From Billgrantia endophytica (GTDB lineage Bacteria > Pseudomonadota > Gammaproteobacteria > Pseudomonadales > Halomonadaceae), in assembly GCF_002879615.1 (NCBI RefSeq), contig NZ_PNRF01000044.1:74219-138218 (forward strand): a stretch of DNA of 64,000 nt, in the 5' to 3' direction. The stretch's first letter is position 1, and the number at the start of each line of letters is the position of its first letter. Position numbers and translations under genes: made by a program. The notes under the pieces were generated by a model. That model searched no databases and was not told where the DNA came from. It saw only the letters and a list, made by a program, of their open reading frames with translations. This document shows, piece by piece, positions 1-9,070 of this stretch.

Positions 1-3000
1 ACGCTGCTGCGTCGTGGCGCGGCAGGCGGTTACGCCGAGGTCGATTTCCTCGGCCAGGACGGGCATCGCTATCGGGCCCGCTGGGCGGTACGCCGGGCAC
101 GTGACAAGGCCGAAGGCCGCCTGCAGGCGGCCGAGCAATCGCTGACCGATCTCGAGGATGGCCGGATCCTGACCGCGCAGAAGCGGGAGTTCGACCGTCT
201 CTTGCCCGAGGTGCTGGGCCTCACCTTCGAGCAGTTCACCCGCGCCGTGCTGCTGGCCCAGAGCGAGTTCGCCGCCTTCCTCAAGGCCGACGACAACGAC
301 CGCAGCGACCTGCTGGAGCGCCTGACCGGCACCACCGAGTACTCCGACATTTCCATCGCCGCCTATCGACGCGCCAGGGAGGCGAAAAAATGCGTCGATG
401 CCCTGGAGGCCAGGCTGGCCGACGACCTGCCCGCGGACCCCGACACCCGGGCCACGCTGGAACGCAGCGCCGACGACGCCGAGCGCCAGTTGCATGCCAT
501 CCAGCAGGAAGCGCAGCGCCTGGAGGCCGACAAGCAGTGGCACGAAATGGATGAACGGCTCCTCCGGGCCTACGTCGAGGGACGCCAGCAGCAGCAGCAC
601 GCCGAGACCCACTGGCAGACGCTGGCCGAAGCGCGCGCCGACAGGGAGTGGCGGCGACGACTGGCACCCCAGCGCCATCGCCTGCTGCGCCAGGCCGCGC
701 TGCCCAATGAGATCGCCGCGTTGGAGGATGCCCACCGCCAGACCCTCAAGGCGCTAGAGCAAGCCAAGGCCGCCCAACAGGCCGCCGGACAAGCTCGAGA
801 CCGGGCCGCACAGCAGTTGGACGCAGCCATCCAGGCCCGCCATCAGGCCGACCCCACCCTGCACCAGGCACGCGAGTACACCCAGGCCCTCGCTACCTTG
901 GAGCAGCAGCTGACTGAACTCGAGTCGCAGCATCATGACTGCCGACAACAGGCCGAACGGCTGGCCGGGCAGCGCAGGGAAGCCGAAGCCAGACAGCTCG
1001 AGCACAAACGGAAGCGCGACGAGTGGCAAGCCACGCTGCGCCAGCTGATGGGCAATCACGAACGACTCGATGCCGCGCGTCAGGCGGCCCAGCGGGCCCA
1101 TGGCCAGGCCGCCCACCGCAGCCTGGCGCTGGGTGAGCTGGAGAGCCGGTGGCAGGAGGCCCGGCGTGCCAATCTGGCCCAGCGCCAGCTTGGCGAACGA
1201 ATGGTCCTGGATGAAGAACGTCGGGCCGAGTTGACCGCTCTGGGCAAGGTCGCCCGGGAACGGCTCGATGAGCGGGAACGTCACTATCGCACTCTGCACG
1301 ACGTCATCGAACGCAGCCGTGCTGCCCGCAGCGAGAGCGTGATACGCCTGCGCGAGACACTGCAGGAAGGCGAGCCCTGCCCGGTGTGCGGCGGTGTCGA
1401 ACATCCTTTCCGCCACCGACCGCCGGTTTCTCCCGAAGCGGCGCAACTGGCCGCCCAACAGGCCCAGGAAGAACAGCAACTGGGCGAGGCCCGGCAGACA
1501 TGGGAGCAGGCCCAGCGCGAGCGCAACGATCTCGAAGGCGAGTACCGTGCCGTCATGGCAGCGATGGCACGCTGTCGCCAGGAGTTGCAACAGACCGATA
1601 GTCGCCTGGCTCAGGCGCAGCAAGCCCTGGCCGAACATCCGCTGTACGCCGAACTCACCGCCATCGACGCCACCGAGCGCGACGCCTGGCTGGCGTATCA
1701 GCGCCGCGTGAGCGACGACGAGCGCGAACATGGCGAACGCACGCTTCAGGCACTGGCCCGCGCCGAGGCCGAGCTGGCCCCGTTGGAGGAAGCCTTGCGC
1801 CAGGATGAGCTCGGGCTCGCCCAGCTCGAGGCCAGGCGAACCGCGCTCGAAGAGGAACTGGGCAAGCGGGCCGAACGGCTACCTCCCTTGCATCAGCAGC
1901 GCAGCGACCTGACCGCTACCCTCCGGACACTGCTCGGCGAACATGCCTCCGTCGACGCCTGGCAGCAGGCGTTGGAGACGCGCCAGGAGTCAGCCCGCCA
2001 GCAGCGCGACCAGGCCATCGAGGGCTGTCATGGTGCCGAGCGCGAACAGGCGCGGCTCACCCAGCGGGTGAATCACGAAGCCGAGCGCATCGAGCAGCTC
2101 ATCCGGGAAGGCGCCACGCTGGAGCGGGAGCTGACCGACTGGCGCCAGGCCCATCCGCAGTTGGACGACATTACGCTGGCCCGACTACTGGTGCAGCCCG
2201 AGGCAGAAGCCGAGCGTGAGGAGCGCGAACTGGCCAATGCCGACGAGGCCCGCCAACGCACCGAGGCGAGCCTCGCCGAGCGGCGCCATGCACTGATCGA
2301 GCATCGGCGAGAGCAGACACTGACGGATGTGGCAAACGGCGACGAAGCGCTACTTGGCGAAGAGGTCGCAGTGGAGATCGGCAACCGCCGGGAGGCACTC
2401 GTCGCCGAACGGCAGGTCCTGGCGCCAAAGCTGGAGGAAGCCCAGCAGACACGCGACGAGGCCGTGCATGCGCGACGTGACGACGACCGCCGCCGGGCGC
2501 GCCAGCAGGCGGGCCAGGCCGAGCGGGATGCGGCACGCGCCGAGCAGGTGCGCTGGGGACGTATCAGCGAGCTGATCGGATCCGCCGACGGCAAGGCGTT
2601 CCGCCGCATCGCCCAGGCCTACAACCTGGAGCTGCTGCTCGACCACGCCAACGCCCACCTGGCCAACCTCGCACCGCGCTACCGGCTGGTGCGCGGCGGA
2701 AGTCCGCTGGGCATGCTGGTCATCGATCATGACATGGGCGACGAACAGCGCTCGGCACACTCGCTCTCGGGCGGCGAGACCTTCCTCGTCTCCCTGGCCC
2801 TGGCGCTTGGCCTGGCGTCGATGACCTCCGGCAACCTGGTGATCGAGTCGCTGTTCATCGACGAGGGCTTCGGCAGCCTCGACCCACAATCGCTGGCGCT
2901 GGCCATGGAAGCGCTCGACGGCCTGCAGGCCCAGGGACGACGCGTCGGGGTGATCTCGCACATTCAGGAGATGCATGAACGCATCCCGGTGCAGATCAAG

Positions 3001-3051
3001 GTGGAGCCGCTGGGGAATGGCGCCAGCCGGGCGAGGCTGGTGAGTGGTTGA
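1..3051 (+). CDS. sbcC: Exonuclease subunit SbcC (5' end outside window)
   Basis: This is the large SMC-like ATPase of the SbcCD nuclease, which opens hairpins and palindromes and trims DNA ends. The frame is open from base 1, and 1016 residues are visible. The missing N-terminus would carry Walker A. Long Glu/Arg/Gln-rich coiled coils flank a zinc-hook motif CPVC at about visible residue 460. The ABC signature SGGETF lies near residue 922 and the Walker B stretch SLFIDEGFGSLD near 950. The first visible residues (LLRRG..GYAEVDF) match the region after the N-terminal nucleotide-binding lobe of SbcC as I remember it. sbcD would be expected just upstream. The gene ends 83 bp before the toxin-antitoxin pair, which has its own promoter. 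Confidence 0.95.
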   Translation, partial: TLLRRGAAGGYAEVDFLGQDGHRYRARWAVRRARDKAEGRLQAAEQSLTDLEDGRILTAQKREFDRLLPEVLGLTFEQFTRAVLLAQSEFAAFLKADDNDRSDLLERLTGTTEYSDISIAAYRRAREAKKCVDALEARLADDLPADPDTRATLERSADDAERQLHAIQQEAQRLEADKQWHEMDERLLRAYVEGRQQQQHAETHWQTLAEARADREWRRRLAPQRHRLLRQAALPNEIAALEDAHRQTLKALEQAKAAQQAAGQARDRAAQQLDAAIQARHQADPTLHQAREYTQALATLEQQLTELESQHHDCRQQAERLAGQRREAEARQLEHKRKRDEWQATLRQLMGNHERLDAARQAAQRAHGQAAHRSLALGELESRWQEARRANLAQRQLGERMVLDEERRAELTALGKVARERLDERERHYRTLHDVIERSRAARSESVIRLRETLQEGEPCPVCGGVEHPFRHRPPVSPEAAQLAAQQAQEEQQLGEARQTWEQAQRERNDLEGEYRAVMAAMARCRQELQQTDSRLAQAQQALAEHPLYAELTAIDATERDAWLAYQRRVSDDEREHGERTLQALARAEAELAPLEEALRQDELGLAQLEARRTALEEELGKRAERLPPLHQQRSDLTATLRTLLGEHASVDAWQQALETRQESARQQRDQAIEGCHGAEREQARLTQRVNHEAERIEQLIREGATLERELTDWRQAHPQLDDITLARLLVQPEAEAEREERELANADEARQRTEASLAERRHALIEHRREQTLTDVANGDEALLGEEVAVEIGNRREALVAERQVLAPKLEEAQQTRDEAVHARRDDDRRRARQQAGQAERDAARAEQVRWGRISELIGSADGKAFRRIAQAYNLELLLDHANAHLANLAPRYRLVRGGSPLGMLVIDHDMGDEQRSAHSLSGGETFLVSLALALGLASMTSGNLVIESLFIDEGFGSLDPQSLALAMEALDGLQAQGRRVGVISHIQEMHERIPVQIKVEPLGNGASRARLVSG

Positions 3052-3088
3052 GCAGGCGTTCGAGTAGTGGCATTGCCGCAAGCCATCA

Positions 3089-3122
3089 TGTACGATATTT
3101 TGTACGTACCATTTTATGTACA
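3089..3122 (+). promoter_or_regulatory. Likely YefM operator/promoter with TGTAC repeats
   Basis: Three TGTAC elements lie in 34 bp: TGTAC at 3089, TGTACGTAC at 3101 and TGTACA at 3117. The AT-rich spacers would suit a promoter. The last element ends 12 bp before the antitoxin ATG. TGTACA cores are known operators of YefM-YoeB autoregulation, so this is probably where the toxin-antitoxin complex represses its own operon. The repeat is seen; binding is inferred. Confidence 0.5.
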
Positions 3123-3134
3123 GGAGAAGAAAAA

Positions 3135-3389
3135 ATGGACGCCATCAGCTATACCTCCGCTCGCACTCATCTGGCCAAGACCATGCAGCAGGTCTGCGAC
3201 GACCATGCTCCGGTGATCATTACTCGCAGCAAGGCCGACTCCGTGGTGATGATATCGCTGGAGGACTACGAAGCCCTGCAGGAGACCGCTTACCTGCTGC
3301 GCTCACCGAAGAACGCCCGCCGCCTGCTCGAATCCATCGCCCAGTTGGAGGATGACAAGGGCCAGGAGCGGGAGCTCATCGAGGAATGA
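3135..3389 (+). CDS. yefM: Antitoxin of YefM/Phd family
   Basis: This 84-residue protein has the typical YefM N-terminus (MDAISYTSARTHLAKTMQQV), the Phd/YefM core VIITRSKADSVVMISLEDYEALQETAYLL, and an acidic C-terminal tail that would wrap the toxin. It neutralises the downstream YoeB-type RNase and represses the operon. The start at 3135 is preceded by AGGAGA. An upstream in-frame extension lacks family similarity and was not used. The stop codon overlaps the toxin start (ATGA), which indicates translational coupling. Confidence 0.93.
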   Translation: MDAISYTSARTHLAKTMQQVCDDHAPVIITRSKADSVVMISLEDYEALQETAYLLRSPKNARRLLESIAQLEDDKGQERELIEE

Positions 3390-3640
3390 AACTGACCTTC
3401 TCCGAGCACGCCTGGGAGGACTACCTCTACTGGCAGAAGAGCGACAAGAAGGTGCTTCGCCGTATCAATCAGCTCATCAAGGAGATCCAGCGCACGCCCT
3501 TCGAGGGAATCGGCAAGCCGGAACCGCTCAAACACGGCCTGGCGGGGTACTGGTCCCGGCGCATCAACGACGAACACCGCATCGTCTACAAGGTCACGGA
3601 GGATGCGCTGCTGATCGCGCAGTTGCGATATCATTACTGA
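3386..3640 (+). CDS. yoeB: Toxin of YoeB/Txe family (ribosome-dependent mRNA interferase)
   Basis: This 84-residue protein has the complete YoeB pattern: MKLTFSEHAWEDYLYWQ, then RINQLIKEIQRTPFEGIGKPEPLKH, then GYWSRRINDEHRIVYKV, ending in the catalytic C-terminal region AQLRYHY. YoeB cleaves mRNA in the ribosomal A site when not bound by YefM. The conserved Glu, Arg and C-terminal His/Tyr all look intact, so it is probably functional. It overlaps yefM by 4 nt and forms a two-gene operon. Confidence 0.95.
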   Translation: MKLTFSEHAWEDYLYWQKSDKKVLRRINQLIKEIQRTPFEGIGKPEPLKHGLAGYWSRRINDEHRIVYKVTEDALLIAQLRYHY

Positions 3641-3716
3641 GCGGGTGCCAGTCCGGTCTTATTTGAACTTGGGGCTGAAGTTAAAATAAGCAGCGTCGCT
3701 ATGTTAACCAGCGGCA

Positions 3717-4832
3717 TCATGACGCCGGGTACGGCGCGACCGCATTGCCGTCTTCGGTCATCAGACGAACCAGCTTGGGATGCACGAACAGCTTTTCGCG
3801 CCCGGCACGGATCTCCTTGAGCACTCCGATATCGCATAGCTGCTGAAGGTAGCTGGAGGCGGTCTGGCGCCTGGCGATGTCACGCTCCACCAGATTGTTG
3901 ATTCGACAATAGGGCTGCTCGAAGATCACCTGCACCAGTTCATGGCTGTAGACCCTGGGCAACTGCTGCTGGATATGGCGGGTCGTATCCTCAATCAACG
4001 TGCGGGTCGCCGCAATCTTGTCGGTGGTCCAGCGGGCCGTATATTCCACGGCCTTGAGCATATAGATCAGCCACTCCTGCCACCGCCCCTCGCGAGTCAC
4101 GGCCAGCAGCAGGCGATAGTAATCAGGCTTGTGCAGAACGATATAGCGACTGAGATAGAGGATCGGCAGCGTCAGCAACTGCTGCTCGATCAGATAGAGG
4201 ATGTTCAGCACTCTTCCCGTACGCCCATTGCCGTCGGTGAAGGGGTGGATCGCTTCGAACTGGTAGTGAGCCACGGCCATCTTGATCAGGGGATCGACAC
4301 CATCCTCCTCGTGGAGATAGCTTTCCCAGTTCGCCAGCAGTCTGCGCAGCGCCTCCTCCCCCATGGGCGGGGTATCGATCACCTCACCGGTCGCCTGGTT
4401 GGAGAGGGTGGTACCCGGCACCCGCCGGATCTCCATTTCGACGCCCTTGATGGTGCTGCAGATCTCCACTGCCGTATTGGTGCACAGAGGCCGCCTGGCC
4501 AGCTCGCGGTAGCCATGGCTCAGCGCGGTACGATAGCGCAGCGCCTCCTTGGTAGCAGGGTCGGCGTGGGTATCTTCCTGGGCAAACTGGAAGAGCCTGT
4601 CAGTGGTAGTGACGATGTTCTCGATTTCGGAACTGTCGCGGGCTTCCAGCAGAGGCAGCAGGTTGATGAGCAGCCCCTGGTTGGGCAGCAGCTCGCCCGC
4701 CTGCTTCAGTTCCGCCAGTGCCACCCTAGCCGGAATGCAGGCCTTCAGCACGGCAGGCCTCTCGAGCTCTTCGGCGGGTGGCAGCGGCGGTAAGCCGTTA
4801 TAGGGTTGGTCAGGACGCCAGCTCATGTTCAT
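3717..4832 (-). CDS. Class II Fic family protein (AMP-transferase-like) with C-terminal winged helix
   Basis: This protein of 371 residues has an N-terminal Fic/DOC-N region, the Fic core HPFTDGNGRTGR at about residues 195-206, and a C-terminal winged-helix-like segment (residues ~300-360). Fic enzymes transfer AMP or other groups to hydroxyls of target proteins. The N-terminal segment SSEIEN fits the (S/T)xxxE(G/N) inhibitory helix of class II Fic proteins, so activity is probably auto-inhibited. I chose the ATG at 4832 (M-N-M-S-W) because AGGAAG lies 7 nt upstream; a GTG at 4853 would have no such site. The winged helix and the 55-bp palindrome just upstream suggest autoregulation. The target protein is unknown. 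Confidence 0.9.
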   Translation of the reverse strand: MNMSWRPDQPYNGLPPLPPAEELERPAVLKACIPARVALAELKQAGELLPNQGLLINLLPLLEARDSSEIENIVTTTDRLFQFAQEDTHADPATKEALRYRTALSHGYRELARRPLCTNTAVEICSTIKGVEMEIRRVPGTTLSNQATGEVIDTPPMGEEALRRLLANWESYLHEEDGVDPLIKMAVAHYQFEAIHPFTDGNGRTGRVLNILYLIEQQLLTLPILYLSRYIVLHKPDYYRLLLAVTREGRWQEWLIYMLKAVEYTARWTTDKIAATRTLIEDTTRHIQQQLPRVYSHELVQVIFEQPYCRINNLVERDIARRQTASSYLQQLCDIGVLKEIRAGREKLFVHPKLVRLMTEDGNAVAPYPAS

Positions 4833-4846
4833 TTCTTCCTGAAAAA

Positions 4847-4901
4847 TCGACACGTCGTCAGCTTATGTCGATGGCATCGACATAAGCTGACGACGTGTCG
4901 A
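4847..4901. repeat. 55-bp perfect palindrome upstream of fic
   Basis: Two 27-bp arms (4847-4873 and 4875-4901) are exact reverse complements around a single G. Each arm is itself framed by TCGACA and TGTCGA, so four TCGACA half-sites are present at regular spacing. The repeat starts only 15 bp upstream of the fic ATG and immediately upstream of its ribosome binding site. It could be an operator for two dimers, possibly of the Fic protein itself, or an RNA hairpin in the leader. No T-run follows on either side, so it is not a standard terminator. Confidence 0.9.
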
Positions 4902-5046
4902 AAAAACTGCGTTTCATAAACATATCGTGGTGACATGTCGATGCCATGGGTACGTCAGCGAGCACTTCATCGATGTGGTTGCCGAGTACGGCGTCGCATA
5001 CTCGCTACTCGAAGGGAATCGACACCTCACCCAGGGCGGCACGGCG

Positions 5047-5074
5047 AATAAAAGCGCCCCGTTGTCGGGGCGCC
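5047..5074 (-). terminator. katG transcription terminator
   Basis: A GC-rich hairpin (GCGCCCC, TTGTC-type loop, GGGGCGC; 5054-5073) lies 26 bp downstream of the katG stop. On the minus strand it is followed by TTTTA, which is a conventional rho-independent terminator. Confidence 0.8.
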
Positions 5075-5099
5075 TCTGTCACCACTCTTTCAAACTGGA

Positions 5100-7325
5100 T
5101 TACGCCAGGTCGAAGCGATCCGCGTTCATCACCTTGTTCCATGCCGCCACGAAGTCCTTCGCGAACTTCTGCTTCGCATCGTCCTGTGCGTAGACTTCCG
5201 CAATGGCACGAAGCTGGGAGTTGGAACCGAAGGCCAGGTCCACGCGCGTTCCGGTCCACTTCACCTCGCCGGTCACGCGATCACGTCCCTCGAACACGTC
5301 TGCGTCCGCCGACGCCGGCTTCCACTCCGTGCTCATGTCGACCAGGTTCACGAAGAAGTCGTTGGTCAAGGCACCGGGGCGGTCGGTGAACACACCGTGG
5401 CGCGAGTTGCCGTGGTTGGCAGCCAGTACACGCATGCCCCCAACCAGCACGGTCATCTCCGGCGCGCTGAGCCCCAGCAGTTGGGCCTTGTCGACCAGCA
5501 TCTCCTCGTCGGAGACGGTGAAACGGGCACGCCGATAGTTGCGGAAGCCGTCGGCCTCGGGGCGCAGCCACTCGAAGGACTCGGCATCGGTCTGCTCGTC
5601 GCTGGCGTCGGTGCGCCCCGGGGTGAACGGCACCTCGATATCGTGACCGGCATCCTTCGCGGCCTTCTCGATGGCGGCAGCGCCACCCAGCACGATCAGG
5701 TCGGCCAGCGACACCGTCTTGCTACCGGTCTGGGTCGCATTGAAGTCGTTCTGGATGCTCTCCAGCGTCTTCAGCACCTTGGCCAGTTGCTCGGGCTGGT
5801 TGGCTTCCCAGTCCTTCTGCGGCGCCAGGCGGATACGTGCCCCATTGGCCCCGCCGCGCATGTCGGAGCCCCGGAAGGTCGAGGCAGATGCCCAGGCGGT
5901 GGATACCAGCTCGGGGACGGACAGGCCGGAGGCAAGAATCTTCCCCTTGAGGGCAGCGATGTCCTGCGCATCGATCACCTCATGGTCGACAGCGGGCACC
6001 GGGTCCTGCCAGATCAGCTCTTCCGCCGGTACTTCCGGGCCCAGGTAGCGTGCCTTCGGACCCATGTCGCGGTGAGTCAGCTTGAACCAGGCGCGAGCGA
6101 AGGCCTCGGCGAACTCCTCCGGATTCTCATGAAAGTGCTTGGAGATCTTCCGATACTCCGGATCTTCCCGCATGGCCATGTCCGCGGTGGACATCATGAT
6201 CCCCACGCGCTTGGACGGATCTTCGGCATCCGGCGCCATGTCTCTGTCGGTCAGGCCTATCGGGCGCCACTGCTGGGCACCGGCCGGGCTCGTGGTCAGC
6301 TCCCACTCGTAGCCGAACAGCACGTCGAAGTAGCTCATGTCCCACTTCGTCGGCGTGGGTGTCCAGGCCCCTTCCAGACCGCTGGTGATGGTGTCACGGC
6401 CCTTGCCGCTCTTGTAGCGGCTCTTCCAGCCGAAGCCCATCTCCTCCATGGGTGCGGCTTCCGGCTCGGGGCCCACGTTGACCGGATCGCCCGCGCCGTG
6501 GGTCTTGCCGAAGGTATGGCCGCCAGCGGTCAAGGCCACCGTCTCGTAGTCGTTCATCGCCATGCGGGCGAAGGTGTCGCGGATGTCCCTGGCCGATGCC
6601 AGCGGATCGGGGTTGCCGTCGGGGCCTTCCGGGTTGACGTAGATGAGGCCCATCTGCACCGCGGCCAGCGGGTTCTCCAGGTCGCGCTCGCCGCTGTAGC
6701 GGCTGCTGGCGTGGTCGCTGGTGGCCAGCCACTCGTCTTCCGCGCCCCAGTAGATGTCCTCTTCCGGCTGGTAGACGTCCTCACGTCCACCGGCGAAGCC
6801 AAATGTCTTGAAGCCCATGGATTCCAGGGCGACGTTGCCCGTCAGGATGTACAGGTCGGCCCAGGAGAGCTTGTTGCCGTACTTGCGCTTGATCGGCCAC
6901 AGCAGGCGCCGCGCCTTGTCCAGGTTGCCGTTGTCGGGCCAGCTGTTGAGCGGCGCGAAGCGCTGGGTACCGGTGCCGGCACCGCCGCGGCCGTCGCCTA
7001 CCCGGTAGCTGCCGGCACTATGCCAGGCCATGCGAATGAAGAGCGGTCCGTAGTGGCCATAATCAGCCGGCCACCACTCCTGGGAGTCGGTCATCAGCGC
7101 TTCGAGGTCTTTCTTGACGGCCGCCAGGTCGAGCGACTTGAACGCCTCGGCGTAGTTGAAATCCTCCCCCAGCGGATTGGATTTGGGAGAGTGTTGATGC
7201 AGGATGCTGAGGTTCAGCTGGTTGGGCCACCAGTCATGATTTGAGTTGCCGGTATCGCCTTGCTTGGTGCGAGAACCGTGCATGACGGGGCATTTACCTG
7301 CACTGCTGTCGACTTTCTGATCCAT
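5100..7325 (-). CDS. katG: Catalase-peroxidase KatG
   Basis: This is a bifunctional haem enzyme that removes hydrogen peroxide by catalase and peroxidase reactions. It has 741 residues, the usual KatG length with the two tandem peroxidase-like domains. The distal haem pocket RMAWHSAGSYR is at about residues 98-108, and the proximal haem ligand motif LTAGGHTFGKTHG is near 270. The Tyr and Met of the Trp-Tyr-Met adduct region (YVNPEGP, and downstream Met) appear to be present. The start MDQKVDSSAGKCPVMHG at 7325 has GGAGA 7 nt upstream; the frame extends further but without family similarity. It is a single-gene unit with its own terminator. OxyR control is common for katG but I identify no site here. 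Confidence 0.97.
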   Translation of the reverse strand: MDQKVDSSAGKCPVMHGSRTKQGDTGNSNHDWWPNQLNLSILHQHSPKSNPLGEDFNYAEAFKSLDLAAVKKDLEALMTDSQEWWPADYGHYGPLFIRMAWHSAGSYRVGDGRGGAGTGTQRFAPLNSWPDNGNLDKARRLLWPIKRKYGNKLSWADLYILTGNVALESMGFKTFGFAGGREDVYQPEEDIYWGAEDEWLATSDHASSRYSGERDLENPLAAVQMGLIYVNPEGPDGNPDPLASARDIRDTFARMAMNDYETVALTAGGHTFGKTHGAGDPVNVGPEPEAAPMEEMGFGWKSRYKSGKGRDTITSGLEGAWTPTPTKWDMSYFDVLFGYEWELTTSPAGAQQWRPIGLTDRDMAPDAEDPSKRVGIMMSTADMAMREDPEYRKISKHFHENPEEFAEAFARAWFKLTHRDMGPKARYLGPEVPAEELIWQDPVPAVDHEVIDAQDIAALKGKILASGLSVPELVSTAWASASTFRGSDMRGGANGARIRLAPQKDWEANQPEQLAKVLKTLESIQNDFNATQTGSKTVSLADLIVLGGAAAIEKAAKDAGHDIEVPFTPGRTDASDEQTDAESFEWLRPEADGFRNYRRARFTVSDEEMLVDKAQLLGLSAPEMTVLVGGMRVLAANHGNSRHGVFTDRPGALTNDFFVNLVDMSTEWKPASADADVFEGRDRVTGEVKWTGTRVDLAFGSNSQLRAIAEVYAQDDAKQKFAKDFVAAWNKVMNADRFDLA

Positions 7326-7688
7326 GACGCTCTCCGTTAGTGACGCATAGTTCTGGTGCATAGAATGCAAACCGTTGAGCCGATGGGTTCCTCTCGAACG
7401 TTACGCCCTGAAAGCCGTACCGGCGGGACGTCAGCCATATCACCGTAATGTTTCAGTCAAGTGGCGATATGTTTCCCTGCTGTCCATCAACGTGAGAATA
7501 GGTATAACAGCTGATTCTGTAGGAGGGGACTTGTTTTTGCGCACCAAGGTAATAGCTAATATCAATGACTTCTCCCAGTCTCATTGAAGCAATCATTCCC
7601 AATGAGCCACCTCATCCCCCGGTCGACCCTCCCATCGTCCCCAGCCGTGTTAGGCTTCTTGCATTACCTTGAAGGAATGGGAGTGATC
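7326..7688. other. Intergenic region between katG and argE
   Basis: This 363-bp region should hold the divergent katG and argE promoters. It is more AT-rich than the flanking genes, notably at about 7490-7570. I could not identify a definite promoter or OxyR site. A 70-codon frame at 7375-7587 has no recognisable coding character. Confidence 0.5.
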
Positions 7689-8843
7689 ATGACCGCGGCC
7701 GAGATGCTCGAGCGCCTGGTGGGATTTGCCACCGTTTCGCGCGATTCCAACCTGGACCTGATCGCCTTCGTCGAGGGCTACCTCGACGAATACGAGGTGG
7801 AGCATTGGCGGGTGGAGAGCGATGACGGCAGCAAGGCCAACCTGCTGGCGCGCATCGGTCCTGCAGTGGCAGGCGGCGTGGTGCTGTCCGGTCATACCGA
7901 TGTGGTGCCGGTGGATGGGCAGCCCTGGAGCACCGACCCGTTCACCCTGGTCGACAAGGGTGACGGGCGACTCTACGGCCGCGGCACCTGCGACATGAAG
8001 GGCTTCATCGCCTGCGCCCTGGCCGAGGTTCCCGAATGGGTGAAACAGCAGCTACGCGCCCCGATCTATCTGGCGTTTTCCTACGATGAGGAGATCGGCT
8101 GCCTCGGGGCGCCGCGCATGATCGAGCGCTTGATGGCGGAGCATCCACGCCCATCGGCCATCATCGTCGGCGAGCCCACCTCCATGGCTCCCGTCGTGGC
8201 GCAAAAGGGGATCACCAACCTGCGCACTACCGTGACCGGCCGCGCGGCCCATTCCAGCCAGGTCAACCAGGGTGTCTCGGCGATCCACGTGGCCGCCCGG
8301 CTGGTAACGAAGATCGAGGATGTCATGGCCGAGCTGCGTGCAGAAGGTCGCGTCGACGAGGCCTTCAACGTCGCCCACTCGAGCCTGCATGTCGGCAGGA
8401 TCCAGGGCGGCACGGCCATCAATATCATGGCCCGGGAATGCACCTTCGACTGGGAGATCCGCCATCTGCCCCAGGACAGCTTCGATGCGCTCCTGGCACG
8501 AGTCACCGCCTGTGCCGAGGCACTGGAAGCCGATTTCAAGGCTCGCGCCCCCGATGCCGGCATTCACACCGAACTTCTGACCTCCACGGTGCCGGCCCTG
8601 GCGGACCGGGACAATACCGCGGCCCTGTCGCTTTGCCGCACTCTGCTTGGGGAACGACCCAGCGAGGCCGTGGCCTACGCCACCGAGGCCGGCCAGTTTC
8701 AGGCCGCGGGATTGTCCACGGTGATCTGTGGTCCGGGCAGCATCGCCCAGGCGCACCAGCCCGACGAGTACATCGAGATCGAACAGCTCGAGGCGGGTGA
8801 ACGCTTCATGCAGGCTCTGGGGCGCCGGCTGGCAAGCGGCTAG
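7689..8843 (+). CDS. argE: Acetylornithine deacetylase, M20 family
   Basis: This zinc amidohydrolase of 384 residues most likely removes the acetyl group from N-acetylornithine in arginine synthesis. The M20 metal-site motifs occur in order: SGHTDVVPVDG (about residue 70), GRGTCDMKGF (100), DEEIGCLG (135), VGEPT (160) and a late His in the IAQAHQPDEY segment. The dimerisation domain lies between about residues 175 and 290. The start at 7689 (MTAAEMLERLVGF) has GGAG 6 nt upstream; an upstream in-frame extension is not family-like. The gene is convergent with the lactonase remnant, and the two stop codons overlap. Related M20 peptidases (for example DapE) are the alternative, but the GRGTCDMKGF form favours ArgE. 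Confidence 0.88.
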   Translation: MTAAEMLERLVGFATVSRDSNLDLIAFVEGYLDEYEVEHWRVESDDGSKANLLARIGPAVAGGVVLSGHTDVVPVDGQPWSTDPFTLVDKGDGRLYGRGTCDMKGFIACALAEVPEWVKQQLRAPIYLAFSYDEEIGCLGAPRMIERLMAEHPRPSAIIVGEPTSMAPVVAQKGITNLRTTVTGRAAHSSQVNQGVSAIHVAARLVTKIEDVMAELRAEGRVDEAFNVAHSSLHVGRIQGGTAINIMARECTFDWEIRHLPQDSFDALLARVTACAEALEADFKARAPDAGIHTELLTSTVPALADRDNTAALSLCRTLLGERPSEAVAYATEAGQFQAAGLSTVICGPGSIAQAHQPDEYIEIEQLEAGERFMQALGRRLASG

Positions 8844-9003
8844 GCACCAAAACCAGGCTCGGCAAGCCCCGCGACTCCTGTCTTCATCTGCAGCAGACTG
8901 CCAGCCAGGGGCCAGCGCGCCTTGCTCCCGGTATCCAGGTGCTGGGTGGCCGTGGCGACGTAGAGCGTGCGCAGGTCGGGCCCGTCGCCGTGTTCGGCGC
9001 CAG
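8840..9003 (-). pseudogene. Remnant of the C-terminus of an SMP-30/gluconolactonase-like gene
   Basis: The minus strand between argE and uxuA has no complete gene. One frame nevertheless reads GPDLRTLYVATATQHL, then PLAGSLLQMKTGVAGLAEPGFGA and a stop at 8840. This closely resembles the C-terminus of SMP-30/regucalcin-type lactonases (GPDLxTLYVTSA..., PLAGALF...GVxGLPEPxFxG). The frame upstream of about 9003 does not continue as a lactonase, so this is probably a decayed sugar-lactonase gene that once ended the hexuronate operon. The match is from memory of the family pattern. Confidence 0.55.
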
Positions 9004-9070
9004 CGACTTCCCACCGGATGGCTTTCGCCCAGGGCGATCCCGTAGTCGCCCTTTTCTCTATCAGGCAGCA

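Noticed and set aside
5397..7244. A 615-codon open frame on the plus strand
   Set aside because: It lies entirely antisense to katG and has no domain-like composition; GC-rich genes often give such shadows.
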